From a virus: a stretch of 48,636 nucleotides of DNA. The notes under the pieces are model-generated. The model worked only from the letters and a program-made list of their open reading frames with translations. It searched no databases and was not told the DNA's origin. Shown here one piece after another: positions 33,522 to 42,600 of this stretch (positions within the stretch are counted from its first letter, which is position 1; each line of letters begins with the position of its first letter). The stretch covers positions 1 to 48,636 of the IMG/VR virus record IMGVR_UViG_3300042922_000418; one strand, written 5' to 3'. The translations under genes and the position numbers were made by a program.

Positions 33522-33914
33522 ATGTTAACGTTAAATATCATTACTGGTAAAGATTTTGATGAATTAACTGATAAAAATTTTATAGATGCTGTAGATTTAG
33601 ATAGATTAATAGAATCTAATTGCAGTACAGTGTTACATATATCTGCTATTCCATATATCTTTGAAACTCTTGGTGATAATAAAATTATGAAGTATATATC
33701 GTCAAGCAGTTCAGTTATAAAATTTGTCATTGTCCATGATACTTTAGATTATAAGACACTAGCACCAATATGCGATGTCTCATTTGATTTAGACGAATCT
33801 CACAATTATCCAAATTGTTTAAGAGATATATCGTTCTCTGCTCAATCTGTAATTGTTAATGGTGCTATGTATAGCGGCAATAAAACTATTAAAATATTTC
33901 TAGGGGGAAAATAA
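33522..33914 (+). CDS. Hypothetical protein, first of three tandem paralogues, 130 aa
   Basis: No function is recognised. The layout MLTLNIITG, then a short helical part, then STVLHISAIPYIFETL followed by a strand-rich half parallels the next gene (MLTINAVVAH ... ATLLVNYQTIPLIFKKI), so the two are paralogues. GTGGAGG precedes the ATG. The fold looks like a small alpha/beta domain. It may be a host-takeover or accessory protein, judged only by its duplication in an operon of small genes. Confidence 0.65.
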   Translation: MLTLNIITGKDFDELTDKNFIDAVDLDRLIESNCSTVLHISAIPYIFETLGDNKIMKYISSSSSVIKFVIVHDTLDYKTLAPICDVSFDLDESHNYPNCLRDISFSAQSVIVNGAMYSGNKTIKIFLGGK

Positions 33915-33915
33915 A

Positions 33916-34623
33916 ATGTTAACAATAAATGCAGTTGTAGCACATCCAGACAAAGAACCAACTTTAAATAAAGATATTATAGATAGTATAATTATTAGAG
34001 AGTTAATTTTAAAAAATGCAACTCTACTTGTCAATTATCAAACTATTCCGCTTATATTTAAAAAAATAAAAAATGATGGAATGATTATGAGATATTTAAA
34101 ATCAGATAGAGATACTATGACTTTTACAGTAGAATTAAAGAAAGAAGATGTTAAAATAATAAATGTTGCTATGATAGATGTACGTCCAACATTATATGGA
34201 TTTAAAGATGATACAATTAAAATTGAAAATATTGCAGCTGTAGAACTTTCACCATCTTCAATTATTATCGATATCATTGATAAAAGTGATTGGAAAGTGT
34301 TCTCTATGTATATAGGAGTAGAAGAACCTATCAATGATATTAAAATAGAAAGTGATAAAAATGGAGAAACAACTCTCTGGATGGTGCAACAGTTTGTTAG
34401 TGGTGTTTGGGATCATAGGAAACAGGAGTATGAACATTGCTGCTTCGAGTTGACTGGAATTTATGATTCTAAACAAAAAGCAGACGACGCGTGTTTAGAT
34501 GAAACATATGTGGTGAGCCCAATACCTCTTAATCATACTTTCCCAAAAGAAAGAGTTGAAGCTAAAGATTCATATTACCCAAGACAGAAGAAATCAGAAG
34601 TGGAGGAAAATAAATGTATATAA
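33916..34623 (+). CDS. Hypothetical protein, second tandem paralogue plus extra C-terminal domain, 235 aa
   Basis: Residues 1-130 align with the preceding gene. The C-terminal part (~150-215) is an extra domain: LWMVQQFVSG..., FELTGIYDSKQKADDACLDE, then VSPIPLN. This resembles small DUF7336-like domains, in which a strand pair is followed by a helix over K-A-x-x-A-C. It therefore combines the repeated module with an added domain. GGGGG precedes the ATG. Confidence 0.6.
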   Translation: MLTINAVVAHPDKEPTLNKDIIDSIIIRELILKNATLLVNYQTIPLIFKKIKNDGMIMRYLKSDRDTMTFTVELKKEDVKIINVAMIDVRPTLYGFKDDTIKIENIAAVELSPSSIIIDIIDKSDWKVFSMYIGVEEPINDIKIESDKNGETTLWMVQQFVSGVWDHRKQEYEHCCFELTGIYDSKQKADDACLDETYVVSPIPLNHTFPKERVEAKDSYYPRQKKSEVEENKCI

Positions 34624-35033
34624 TAAGCGTATATCCAGATTTTACTCCAAATAATGCCAATATTCAAAATATTATAAATGACTTGGATTTTGAAGGTGTA
34701 AATATTTATAGTAATATAAGAGTATCTCAGCTTCCTGAACTATTTAATGCAGTGAAGGAAGTAAGAGGATATGATATCAAATATATAGGACCAGCTGGCA
34801 AAACCAGACCATCTTGCTTTGAAATTTCAATTTCTAAAAGAACAAAAGATATTTATACAAAACACATTTGCCAGATAGAGATAAACACGAATAAAAAGAA
34901 AATTAAAGGTATAAAAAATATTAAATTTATGCCATCTTTAATAATATCAGATATTATTCATATTGATAATATTATGAGTATATATCTTTCTACAGTAATA
35001 TCTGAAGAAGGAGAAGACGATAAAATTTTATAA
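34614..35033 (+). CDS. Hypothetical protein, third tandem paralogue, 139 aa
   Basis: It begins MYIISVYPDFTPNNANIQNI and continues with LPELFNAV, IKYIG and FEISIS strands in the same order as the two preceding genes. Identity is low, so homology is judged from the pattern of hydrophobic positions. It overlaps the previous gene by 10 bases, with TGGAGG upstream. It is the last gene of the 32689-35033 operon. No terminator hairpin is seen after it, only an AT-rich spacer with a late-type motif. Confidence 0.55.
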   Translation: MYIISVYPDFTPNNANIQNIINDLDFEGVNIYSNIRVSQLPELFNAVKEVRGYDIKYIGPAGKTRPSCFEISISKRTKDIYTKHICQIEINTNKKKIKGIKNIKFMPSLIISDIIHIDNIMSIYLSTVISEEGEDDKIL

Positions 35034-35076
35034 TTAATTAGGTTTCAATGCCATTATGATTAATTATAATTTATTA

Positions 35077-35088
35077 CACATATAACTT
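35077..35088 (+). promoter_or_regulatory. Putative late promoter CACATATAACTT
   Basis: CACA-TATAAC-TT lies 45 bases before the ATG at 35134. The match to the consensus is partial. Confidence 0.35.
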
Positions 35089-35133
35089 ATTTATAATCCA
35101 ATAAAATCAATTAAAAAATAGGGGGAAATAAAA

Positions 35134-35664
35134 ATGAGTGAAACTGTAAAAGGCTTAATTGAGGAAATTAAAGGCACTATTACTCAGGTAACAAGTAGTC
35201 GTAAAGACGAAGCTCGCGTTATGCGCGCTATGATGAATGATACTTCATATGAAGTAGACATTTATGGTAAAGATGGAAAGGTTGATACATTTAACCCTTC
35301 AAAAGCTGTTAGAACTATGGTTGCATCCGCTATGTCTGGTGCTGCTAAAATTCCACAAGCTGAAGCTGCTAGTATTATGGAAAAATATGAATTTAAACGT
35401 TCTGAAGCAGAAAATCTTGTTGACGTTTCAAAAGAATTTATCAACACTTATGTCCACTGCGGTCGCAAACTTCAATTGGGCGGTAGAGAAAAGTCTGACG
35501 TTTCTCTTAGCTTGAAAGAAGTAGAAGCCGGAAGTCGCCCATATCCTAAACAAGTTGGCGTTGGTGCAAATGGAGAAAAACTATTTGGACGTGGCGAAGC
35601 ATTCGTTCCTGGATATGAAAGCTTAAAGGTGTACGCACCTTGCCCATCTTGGGTAGAAAAATAA
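35134..35664 (+). CDS. Probably highly expressed conserved phage protein, 176 aa
   Basis: No function is recognised. Codon use differs from neighbours: seven of nine Arg codons are CGT or CGC, whereas AGA dominates elsewhere, which usually marks heavy expression. The protein is helical in its first two thirds and ends with a conserved-looking segment (RPYPKQVGVGANGEKLFG then LKVYAPCPSWVEK). I recall similar C-termini in other phage proteins but cannot verify it. GGGGGAAA precedes the ATG. It is a one-gene unit between a late-type motif and a strong hairpin. An abundant virion or DNA-associated protein is a reasonable guess. Confidence 0.6.
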   Translation: MSETVKGLIEEIKGTITQVTSSRKDEARVMRAMMNDTSYEVDIYGKDGKVDTFNPSKAVRTMVASAMSGAAKIPQAEAASIMEKYEFKRSEAENLVDVSKEFINTYVHCGRKLQLGGREKSDVSLSLKEVEAGSRPYPKQVGVGANGEKLFGRGEAFVPGYESLKVYAPCPSWVEK

Positions 35665-35672
35665 TAGTATAT

Positions 35673-35705
35673 AATATAGGGCTACAATAATTGTAGCCCT
35701 ATATT
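35673..35705 (+). terminator. Hairpin terminator after the 35134 gene
   Basis: A perfect 15-bp stem AATATAGGGCTACAA with a 3-base loop is followed by TAATT. Confidence 0.8.
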
Positions 35706-35730
35706 TAATTCGAAAGGATGGATACATAAA

Positions 35731-36237
35731 ATGAAAACCGAATCCGAAAATACAGTTACTCAAGAAACCGTTAATCGTCAAGTTGCAAGAGAAGATTTTA
35801 TAACACATGATAGAAAAACTACAATAGGAATATTTACTCTTATTAATGGTTTTGTTATTGTAGAATCTTCTAGTTGTGTTGACCCAAAGAATTATAATGA
35901 AGCAGTTGGAAAACAAATATGTAGAGATAGAGCCAATGCTAAAATATGGGAATTGGAAGGTTATAAACTTCAATCTAAGCTGTATGATAAATCGGTTAAT
36001 TATTGCAATACTGAACGTTTTGACAATTTAAGCCCAGACGATTGTCAAAAAATTATAAATAAAAACTTCGAAAATTTAGATGCATACTCTGAAGAGCAAA
36101 TTGATTGTATGTATATTGATGAAGAGTGTAAAGTTGCAATATCTAGCTCTCCTGGTGATGTATTGATTATTCCTATATCTGCTAATGAATTTTTGGCTTG
36201 GTTAAAAAATAAAAATAGAAAACATTTTTTATCATAA
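35731..36237 (+). CDS. Gp49-like (phage N4 Gp49 / Sf6 Gp66 family) protein with C-terminal repeat domain
   Basis: Residues ~25-85 (TIGIFTLINGFVIVESSSCV, NYNEAVGKQICRDRANAKIW, LEGYKLQSKL) match the Gp49/Gp66 phage family, in which a T-L-x-N-G-F strand precedes a Cys/Pro turn, an alanine-rich helix and a W-x-L-E-G-Y motif. Function in that family is unknown. The C-terminal ~75 residues (LSPDDCQKIINKNFENLDAY, then LIIPISANEFLAWLKN) are repeated in the next gene. GAAAGGATGG lies upstream of the ATG. It lies 25 bases after the terminator of the previous gene. Confidence 0.7.
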   Translation: MKTESENTVTQETVNRQVAREDFITHDRKTTIGIFTLINGFVIVESSSCVDPKNYNEAVGKQICRDRANAKIWELEGYKLQSKLYDKSVNYCNTERFDNLSPDDCQKIINKNFENLDAYSEEQIDCMYIDEECKVAISSSPGDVLIIPISANEFLAWLKNKNRKHFLS

Positions 36238-36241
36238 TATA

Positions 36242-36268
36242 AGAGACTACTGCATCGCAGTAGTCTCT
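36242..36268 (+). terminator. Hairpin terminator after the Gp49-like gene
   Basis: A perfect 12-bp stem AGAGACTACTGC with a 3-base loop is followed by ATGGTTTGTCTT. Confidence 0.75.
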
Positions 36269-36282
36269 ATGGTTTGTCTTAA

Positions 36283-36294
36283 AACATATAAGTA
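36283..36294 (+). promoter_or_regulatory. Putative late promoter AACATATAAGTA
   Basis: AACA-TATAAG-TA lies 25 bases before the ATG at 36320 and directly follows the terminator of the Gp49-like gene. Confidence 0.5.
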
Positions 36295-36319
36295 TTACAA
36301 TTGAAAGGAATGTGATTAT

Positions 36320-36556
36320 ATGTATTGCTCTAGAGACAGACTCCTATTTTCTAAAATGAGCACAGAAGATTGTAAAAATATTCTAAATGCACATGGAACT
36401 AATTTAAGTCGCTATACTATGGGACAAATAGCGGAAATGGTACCTTTACAAAAAGGAAAAGTTTCTACTCCATTTTTGGTTATTATTAGTGCAGAAGGAG
36501 ATATACTAAATACTAATATCACAGTAGAAGAACTTAAAGATTGGAATGAAAGATAA
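36320..36556 (+). CDS. Small protein related to the C-terminal domain of the Gp49-like protein, 78 aa
   Basis: The sequence MSTEDCKNILNAHGTNLSRY aligns with the C-terminal part of the preceding protein (LSPDDCQKIINKNFENLDAY), and FLVIISAEGDILNTNITVEE with its IIPISANEF region. It looks like a stand-alone copy of that domain. AAAGGAATG precedes the ATG. It is a single-gene unit with its own late-type motif and hairpin. The function is unknown. Confidence 0.6.
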   Translation: MYCSRDRLLFSKMSTEDCKNILNAHGTNLSRYTMGQIAEMVPLQKGKVSTPFLVIISAEGDILNTNITVEELKDWNER

Positions 36557-36558
36557 TT

Positions 36559-36588
36559 ATATGAGACTACAGCAATGTAGTCTCATAT
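36559..36588 (+). terminator. Hairpin terminator after the 36320 gene
   Basis: A 13-bp perfect stem ATATGAGACTACA with a 4-base loop is followed by ATTATATATCG. Confidence 0.75.
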
Positions 36589-36618
36589 ATTATATATCGT
36601 ATACTAAAACTATACGAA

Positions 36619-36630
36619 AACATAGATATA
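36619..36630 (+). promoter_or_regulatory. Putative late promoter AACATAGATATA
   Basis: AACA-TAGATA-TA lies 27 bases before the tape measure start. It is an exact match to the recurrent motif and is placed before an unmistakably structural gene. Confidence 0.55.
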
Positions 36631-36657
36631 AATGCTTAGAAAGGAGGGGAATGGGAA

Positions 36658-39600
36658 ATGAATCCTGTTGCCGATTATATAAAGAATCTTGGGAAATCTG
36701 TTGGATATGCCGCGATACAGCATATTAATGAGAAATCTCCAGCTATGGCAAGCTTTGCAGAGTCTAATCAAGAGCTATACAAAGAAGTGTTCCATTCTGT
36801 TAGAGATTATAGAACAACAATACAGAGATCTAAAGATCTAATACAGAAAAGCACAGTATATCGACTTGGAGATTCTGCATTTAATAATGCTCTAGAAGAT
36901 ATCAAATCTGGTAAGTTATATAATAAAGAAAGAGAAGATTCTTCTTTTGGTGATTTTGGCGATATGGATATGTCGTCATTTGATGAAGGATTCGATTCTG
37001 CATCAGATATACCAACAGATATAACAACCGGAGATCAAATGGTTGTTAAAGCTGTTGGTTCTGCATCGCAAAAAAATGCATTTGCAGTAACAAATGCTGT
37101 TGCCTCGTCAGCTCAATATGTTGCAGATACTAATAAAAGTATTGCAAATATGCATTATACTCAAATGACAAGAGTTATGAGTAGTATGCAATCTGGCTTT
37201 AATGGAATATCTAATGGTATAGACGCATTATATAATTTTAATACTCAAGTAGTAGGGGCACATGCTGAGAATTCTAAGAAATTCTTTGAAAATACTACTG
37301 GTCTTTTACAAGAACAGAATGCTATTCTTAAAGAAATGCTTCAAATGCAGCGTGAGAAATATAAAGTAGCATTGCAAGAAGATAAAGAGAGAAAGGCAAA
37401 TAGATTCGATGATGTAGTAAATGTTTCAGGAACTCCAGATCTTAAAGCATATGCTAAGGCTATTGGCGGAAACTTTAAAAATGCAATTAACGAGCAGTCT
37501 GGTGGTATGCTAAGCATGCTATCAGAAGAAAATTTAAAAATGTTTGCCAATAATCCATTAGCTGCTATACCACAAATGTTAATAGCAACTGCTATGGGAC
37601 CTAAATTAAATACTGCATTGCAAAAGTTTGATGCCACCCTATCTGGCGCTTTTGCTACAATGACAGCTAAGTTTAATAAAATGGCATCTGATGATAATGC
37701 TAATCCTTTAGAACAATTTCTTGGAAAAGTATTTGGTCTAAAAAATAATGTCAAAAATACTATTGATACTTCTAAATACGAACAAGGACCAATACAATTT
37801 AATGGTCTAGCTCAGAAAAGTATAGTCGAAGTTATGCCTGGACATTTAAGAAGAATTGAAGCTTTATTATCTGGACAAAATGAAAGGTTCTTTGATTATA
37901 AAAGTGGTAAGTGGACTAATGCTAAAGCTGTAAAAGATCAATTTAATAGTATAAAAAAGAATAATGTAACCTCGTCAATGTCAGACGTTTCTGATGAAAT
38001 GGCTGAAATGATGAAAGCATTATCGTTTAAGTCTAGACAAGATAAAGAGTCAATGATTAAAGACATGGGAGCTATGTTTGAAAAAATATATGATGACTAT
38101 GGTTTCTTTGATCCTAATAATAAAGATGAATTTAGCCATGTAAAATATGGAGTATCTAGCAAATCTAATATGAAATTACTACAATCCATGTTTAAGAACC
38201 TTAGACGTGGGACTGCAATGAAAATGGCAAATCAAGTGCAGTCGCAAAGAGAAACTCATAATCGTCAAATGGAAAATATAGAAAAGGAAGGAAACTCCTT
38301 ATTCGGAAATCTATTTAATGGATATGATGCAGATTCTCATATTAAAACTACGGAAAGGGGTGAAATCAAAGAGAGATATGGTAATCTCGGAGATCAGTCC
38401 AATCTTCTTAAAATACAAGATCCATTTAAGAAAAATATATTTGACTACCTAAGAGGTATTCAACAAGAACTATTTTCTATTAGAAAACTTGGATCTATGG
38501 GACCAGGTCCTTCTAGAGGCAGTCGCGGTAGACGTAATTCTCAAGACACTACAGACTTCTCTCAATTATCTGATGAAGACTGGAAAAAATATTTTGAAAA
38601 TAGATTAGGTCCTAGGGAAAAATCTAATAAACAGCTAAACAGAGAACGAGAGTCTAGAGCAGATGATGCATACCGAGTTTCTGAAGATGCTAGAGTCAGA
38701 AGACTCACATCTCAGGGTAGAATAATAGCTGGTGCGGATAAGTGGATGGACGATACGTCTAGAGCTACTGGGGCTATATATGCAAATAGTGTTAATAGAG
38801 ATGTGCAAGATAATAGAAGAGCCATGTCTGATAATTCTACTTGGATCAATGATATGATGACTAGAAGTGCTAAAAATTCTAAAGCTAGACTAGAATCAAC
38901 TGCTGGTAAAGAAAATGCAGATGGTGTTAGTTTCTTAGATCAGCTTATCCAAGCAGGATCTTTAGGTGCTAAGTATGATGTAATTAGAAGTGGTATAGAT
39001 AAATTAACAGCTAAACCTACTGATATACTTACAGGTGTATTAACTAAAGCTGATGAAAATATTTATAATTTCTTCTATGGGCAAGAAACCGACGTCAAAG
39101 ATGAGAGAGGAAACAAGATCAAAGGTTTCTTTAATCGAATGACTTGGGAAATGAAAGGTACTTTTGGTAAAGTAAATAGTTGGATAGACGATACTCTTCT
39201 AAAACCATTCAAAGACAAATTTGCTGGCAAATCTATGTGGGGTGCCAGTAAAAATGCTCTAAAGGGAATGGGGATAGATATTGATGGTATCGGTAAAGGT
39301 ATTAAAGATTATTTTGTTGGCGATGAAGGTTTGCTTCGACCTACTATAGATGCTGTAAAAAGCGCATATAATGAAGCATACGAAGAAGTCAAACGAGATA
39401 TGAGAAAATCATATAAAGATGCAAATCAATTCTATAATAATACCGTTCTAGGTCAACAAACTACAGAACAGAAATTGACTAGTGCTAAGAAGATTACTGG
39501 TGTAGATGCAATAGATGAAACTATTGCGTTTAAAAATGCAGCAGCTGCTAACAAATCTGTTCAAAATTCAAATGCACAACATGCTAAAAATATAAAAGAA

Positions 39601-42600
39601 AGAAATGCAATTATACAAGAACTAAATAAAACTACAGATCCTCAAAAAATAGCAGAGCTTCAAGATAAACTTAAAGCTATAGATGCTAATAGAGCTATAA
39701 GTGGAAAACGTAAAGCTATGTACGATCGTAGGGTTAGTAATTTTGAAGCTAGACAAAAAGAAATAGAACAAACTAATTTAGCTATAAGAAATTATAATAC
39801 TGACGATTCTGATATTCTATCTCAAAGAGAATCTAAATTAAATGAACTTAATAAAATGAAAGGAACTTTAAATCTACCATCAAACTCTGTATTAGGTAAA
39901 ATAGATTTAAATTCTCCTGAATATGCTCATTTAAATGATAAAAATATTTCTAAGAGTTTTGATAAAGCTAAATCACTGGAAGCCGAAATAGATTCTCTAA
40001 AGACAGAACTGGAAAAGCTTAATGAAAAGAGAACTTCTTTACAAAACTCCCAAAAAGAAGCATGGGGTCAATTTGGCACAACTAGAGAAAAAGCTATGGC
40101 TGATCCGGAGCTTATTATGGCTCAAGCTAAGGCTAATAGAAAATCATTTAAAGGTAATGATCTTCAAAGAAAATCTTTTGATGATGCCTTAGGCTCTCTT
40201 GCTACTATTTTAGGATTAGCATCTTTAGACCCTGAAGCTAAAGTGGCATATAAAAAGGTAGATGAATTAGAACAAAAGTATCTTACTGCTGTTAAAGGTT
40301 TAGGAAGTGGAGATCCTATAAAATCTATTCGTGTTCAGATAAACCAAAATGCTACTGCTGGAAAAGATACATCTAAACTTACTAAGAAAATGAATGATAT
40401 ACTCGCTGCCAAAGGATCTTTATTTGGTAGATATGCCGATACATTTTCTAATGTTCTAGGGAAAATGAGAGTACCCCAAGATCAAATAAGTTCTACTGTA
40501 GATAAACTTCTAAACAGTAATTCTATGGAAGAGCTTGCTCAAATTAATAAAAGCATTAATAAATTCATAGCTGCTGTAAAACAAGTAAATCCTATAATTG
40601 CTCCATTTTTACAGTCATATGAAAAAGATAGTGTTTTAGAGAACTATGCCGAACAGGGAAAATTTGAATCGTTTTCATCGGATATCGCATCTGCTGATCA
40701 TTTTGGTTTAGAAGATTTATGGAGAGACCAAACTCAGTTTAAGAATCCAGAAAAACGTTCAAATTATGCTATGCCAGAACATGGAGATATTCATCATTAT
40801 GCGAATGGTGCAAGAAATATTACCAAAAGTGGTCTTAGTATAGTATCTGAAGGTGAAGCTATCATCCCATCTGATATGAATCCATTTAATCCTAATATAG
40901 ATAAAGCGGATAGACGTAAAGATGAGAAGAACGAAAAGAGTATTAAACAGCGTATCGGTAAGATTTTTAATGCAAATGATATTGCTGAAAATGCTAATGG
41001 TACTCCATCTTTTGGTAATGATGGTGCAATAACAAAAGGATTTAATAATTTTAAATCTGGCGTTGGCGAATTCACTAATCAATTATTTAATACTAAAGAG
41101 GCTAGTGCCAAAATAGGAAAAGTGAATGATGAAGTGAGAAAACATTTACCAAAAGGCATTGCCGGTGGATTACTTGGAGGTACCGTAGGCTTACTTACTG
41201 GTATTGGTGGACCATTATTAGGTGCTATAGCTGGGTCTGCATTATCTGTCGTTACTAATAGCGAAATCCTTCAAAAGAGTTTGTTTGGAGAAAAGGTATA
41301 CGATTCAAATGGCGATGATACTGGTAAAAGAAACGGCGGATTGTTTTCTTCAGAACTACAAGAATCTATGAAAAAGTACTTACCAGATGCAAAAACATAT
41401 GGTATAACTGGAACGGTTCTTGGTATGTTAACTCCATTGGGTCCTATCGGTGGTCTTATGATGGGATCTGCTATCAGTTTTGCTAAGAATAATGAGAGTG
41501 TTAAAAGCGCATTATTCGGAGAAAAAGACGGATTGTTTAATGGAGATACACAAAAAGCAGTTCAAAAGGCATTTCCTAATGTAGCAGCCGCTGTAGTAGG
41601 ATCTATGTTCTTAGGACCATTTGGTCTATTGGGTAACGCTGCAATTGGAACTGGCTTGGGTCTAGTATCTACAACAGATGAATTTAAAGACTTTATGCTT
41701 GGTAAAGCAGATTCAAAGGGACAGCGTAAAGGTGGTCTTTCTGGAGCTATTAAAGAGGTAATGATAGACCCTCTGGCAAGTTTTTCTTCGACTGTTAAAA
41801 ATAAATTCTTTGATTTCATGAAGAAAGATATGATAGATCCTATTAAACGTTCAATAGCACCTATAGGTAAACAAATAAGTCTTGCTATAAAAGATACGTT
41901 TGGTCTTATAGGTAAAACTTTTACTAGTATAGTAAAATCTAGTTTAGGTATACCTTTTATAAACCAAGTAAAAGAATCATTAAAATATTGGATGGACCCT
42001 CTTGGTATAAATAAATTCGTATTCAAAAGCGGAGCTAAGCTTGCAGGTAAAGTAATTTCTGCTCCATCTAAAGCTATTGGTTGGGTTGGCGATAAGCTTA
42101 GACAACACCAAATAGAAAAATCTAATGCCGATTACATGACAGCAAATGAACGTCTAGAGTTTATGGCTAGTAAAGGCAAAGATTACAAACTAAAAGAATA
42201 TGATAGTATGCTTTCTAATACAAAGAAAGAAGAGCTAGAAAAAGCACATGACCTTATGGGAGAGCTTAAAAAAGGAAAAGGTTTCTTAGATGAGCGTCAT
42301 GATGAATACGTTAAAGATTTAGGATCTACGGTTAGTAACAAATTCGATGTAGCTACATCTAAAGCTATTCTTAAAGCCGCCCACAGCGGAGATATGGAAA
42401 AAGCACACCAGCTAATTCAAGACTCTGATTTGAGTACTGCCGAAAAAGAAAAACTATTTAAACAAGTAAACGTAAAGGCTAATAAAGTTAGAGAAATCAA
42501 ATATAGAAAAGATAATTATACTGGAAATGAAAATGAAGTATATGAAAAACTACAAAAAGAGTACGGTATAAAGGGTATCAATTCTAAGAATCTAGACAAG

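Noticed and set aside
36546-36728. Plus-strand frame overlapping the end of the 36320 gene and the tape measure start
   Set aside because: It covers the terminator, the late-type motif and the start of a certain gene in another frame, and it has no ribosome site.
41562-42026. Long antisense frame inside the tape measure gene
   Set aside because: It is opposite a well-supported coding region, without a ribosome site or recognisable domain. Antisense frames of this size arise easily in Gly/Ala-rich coding sequence.
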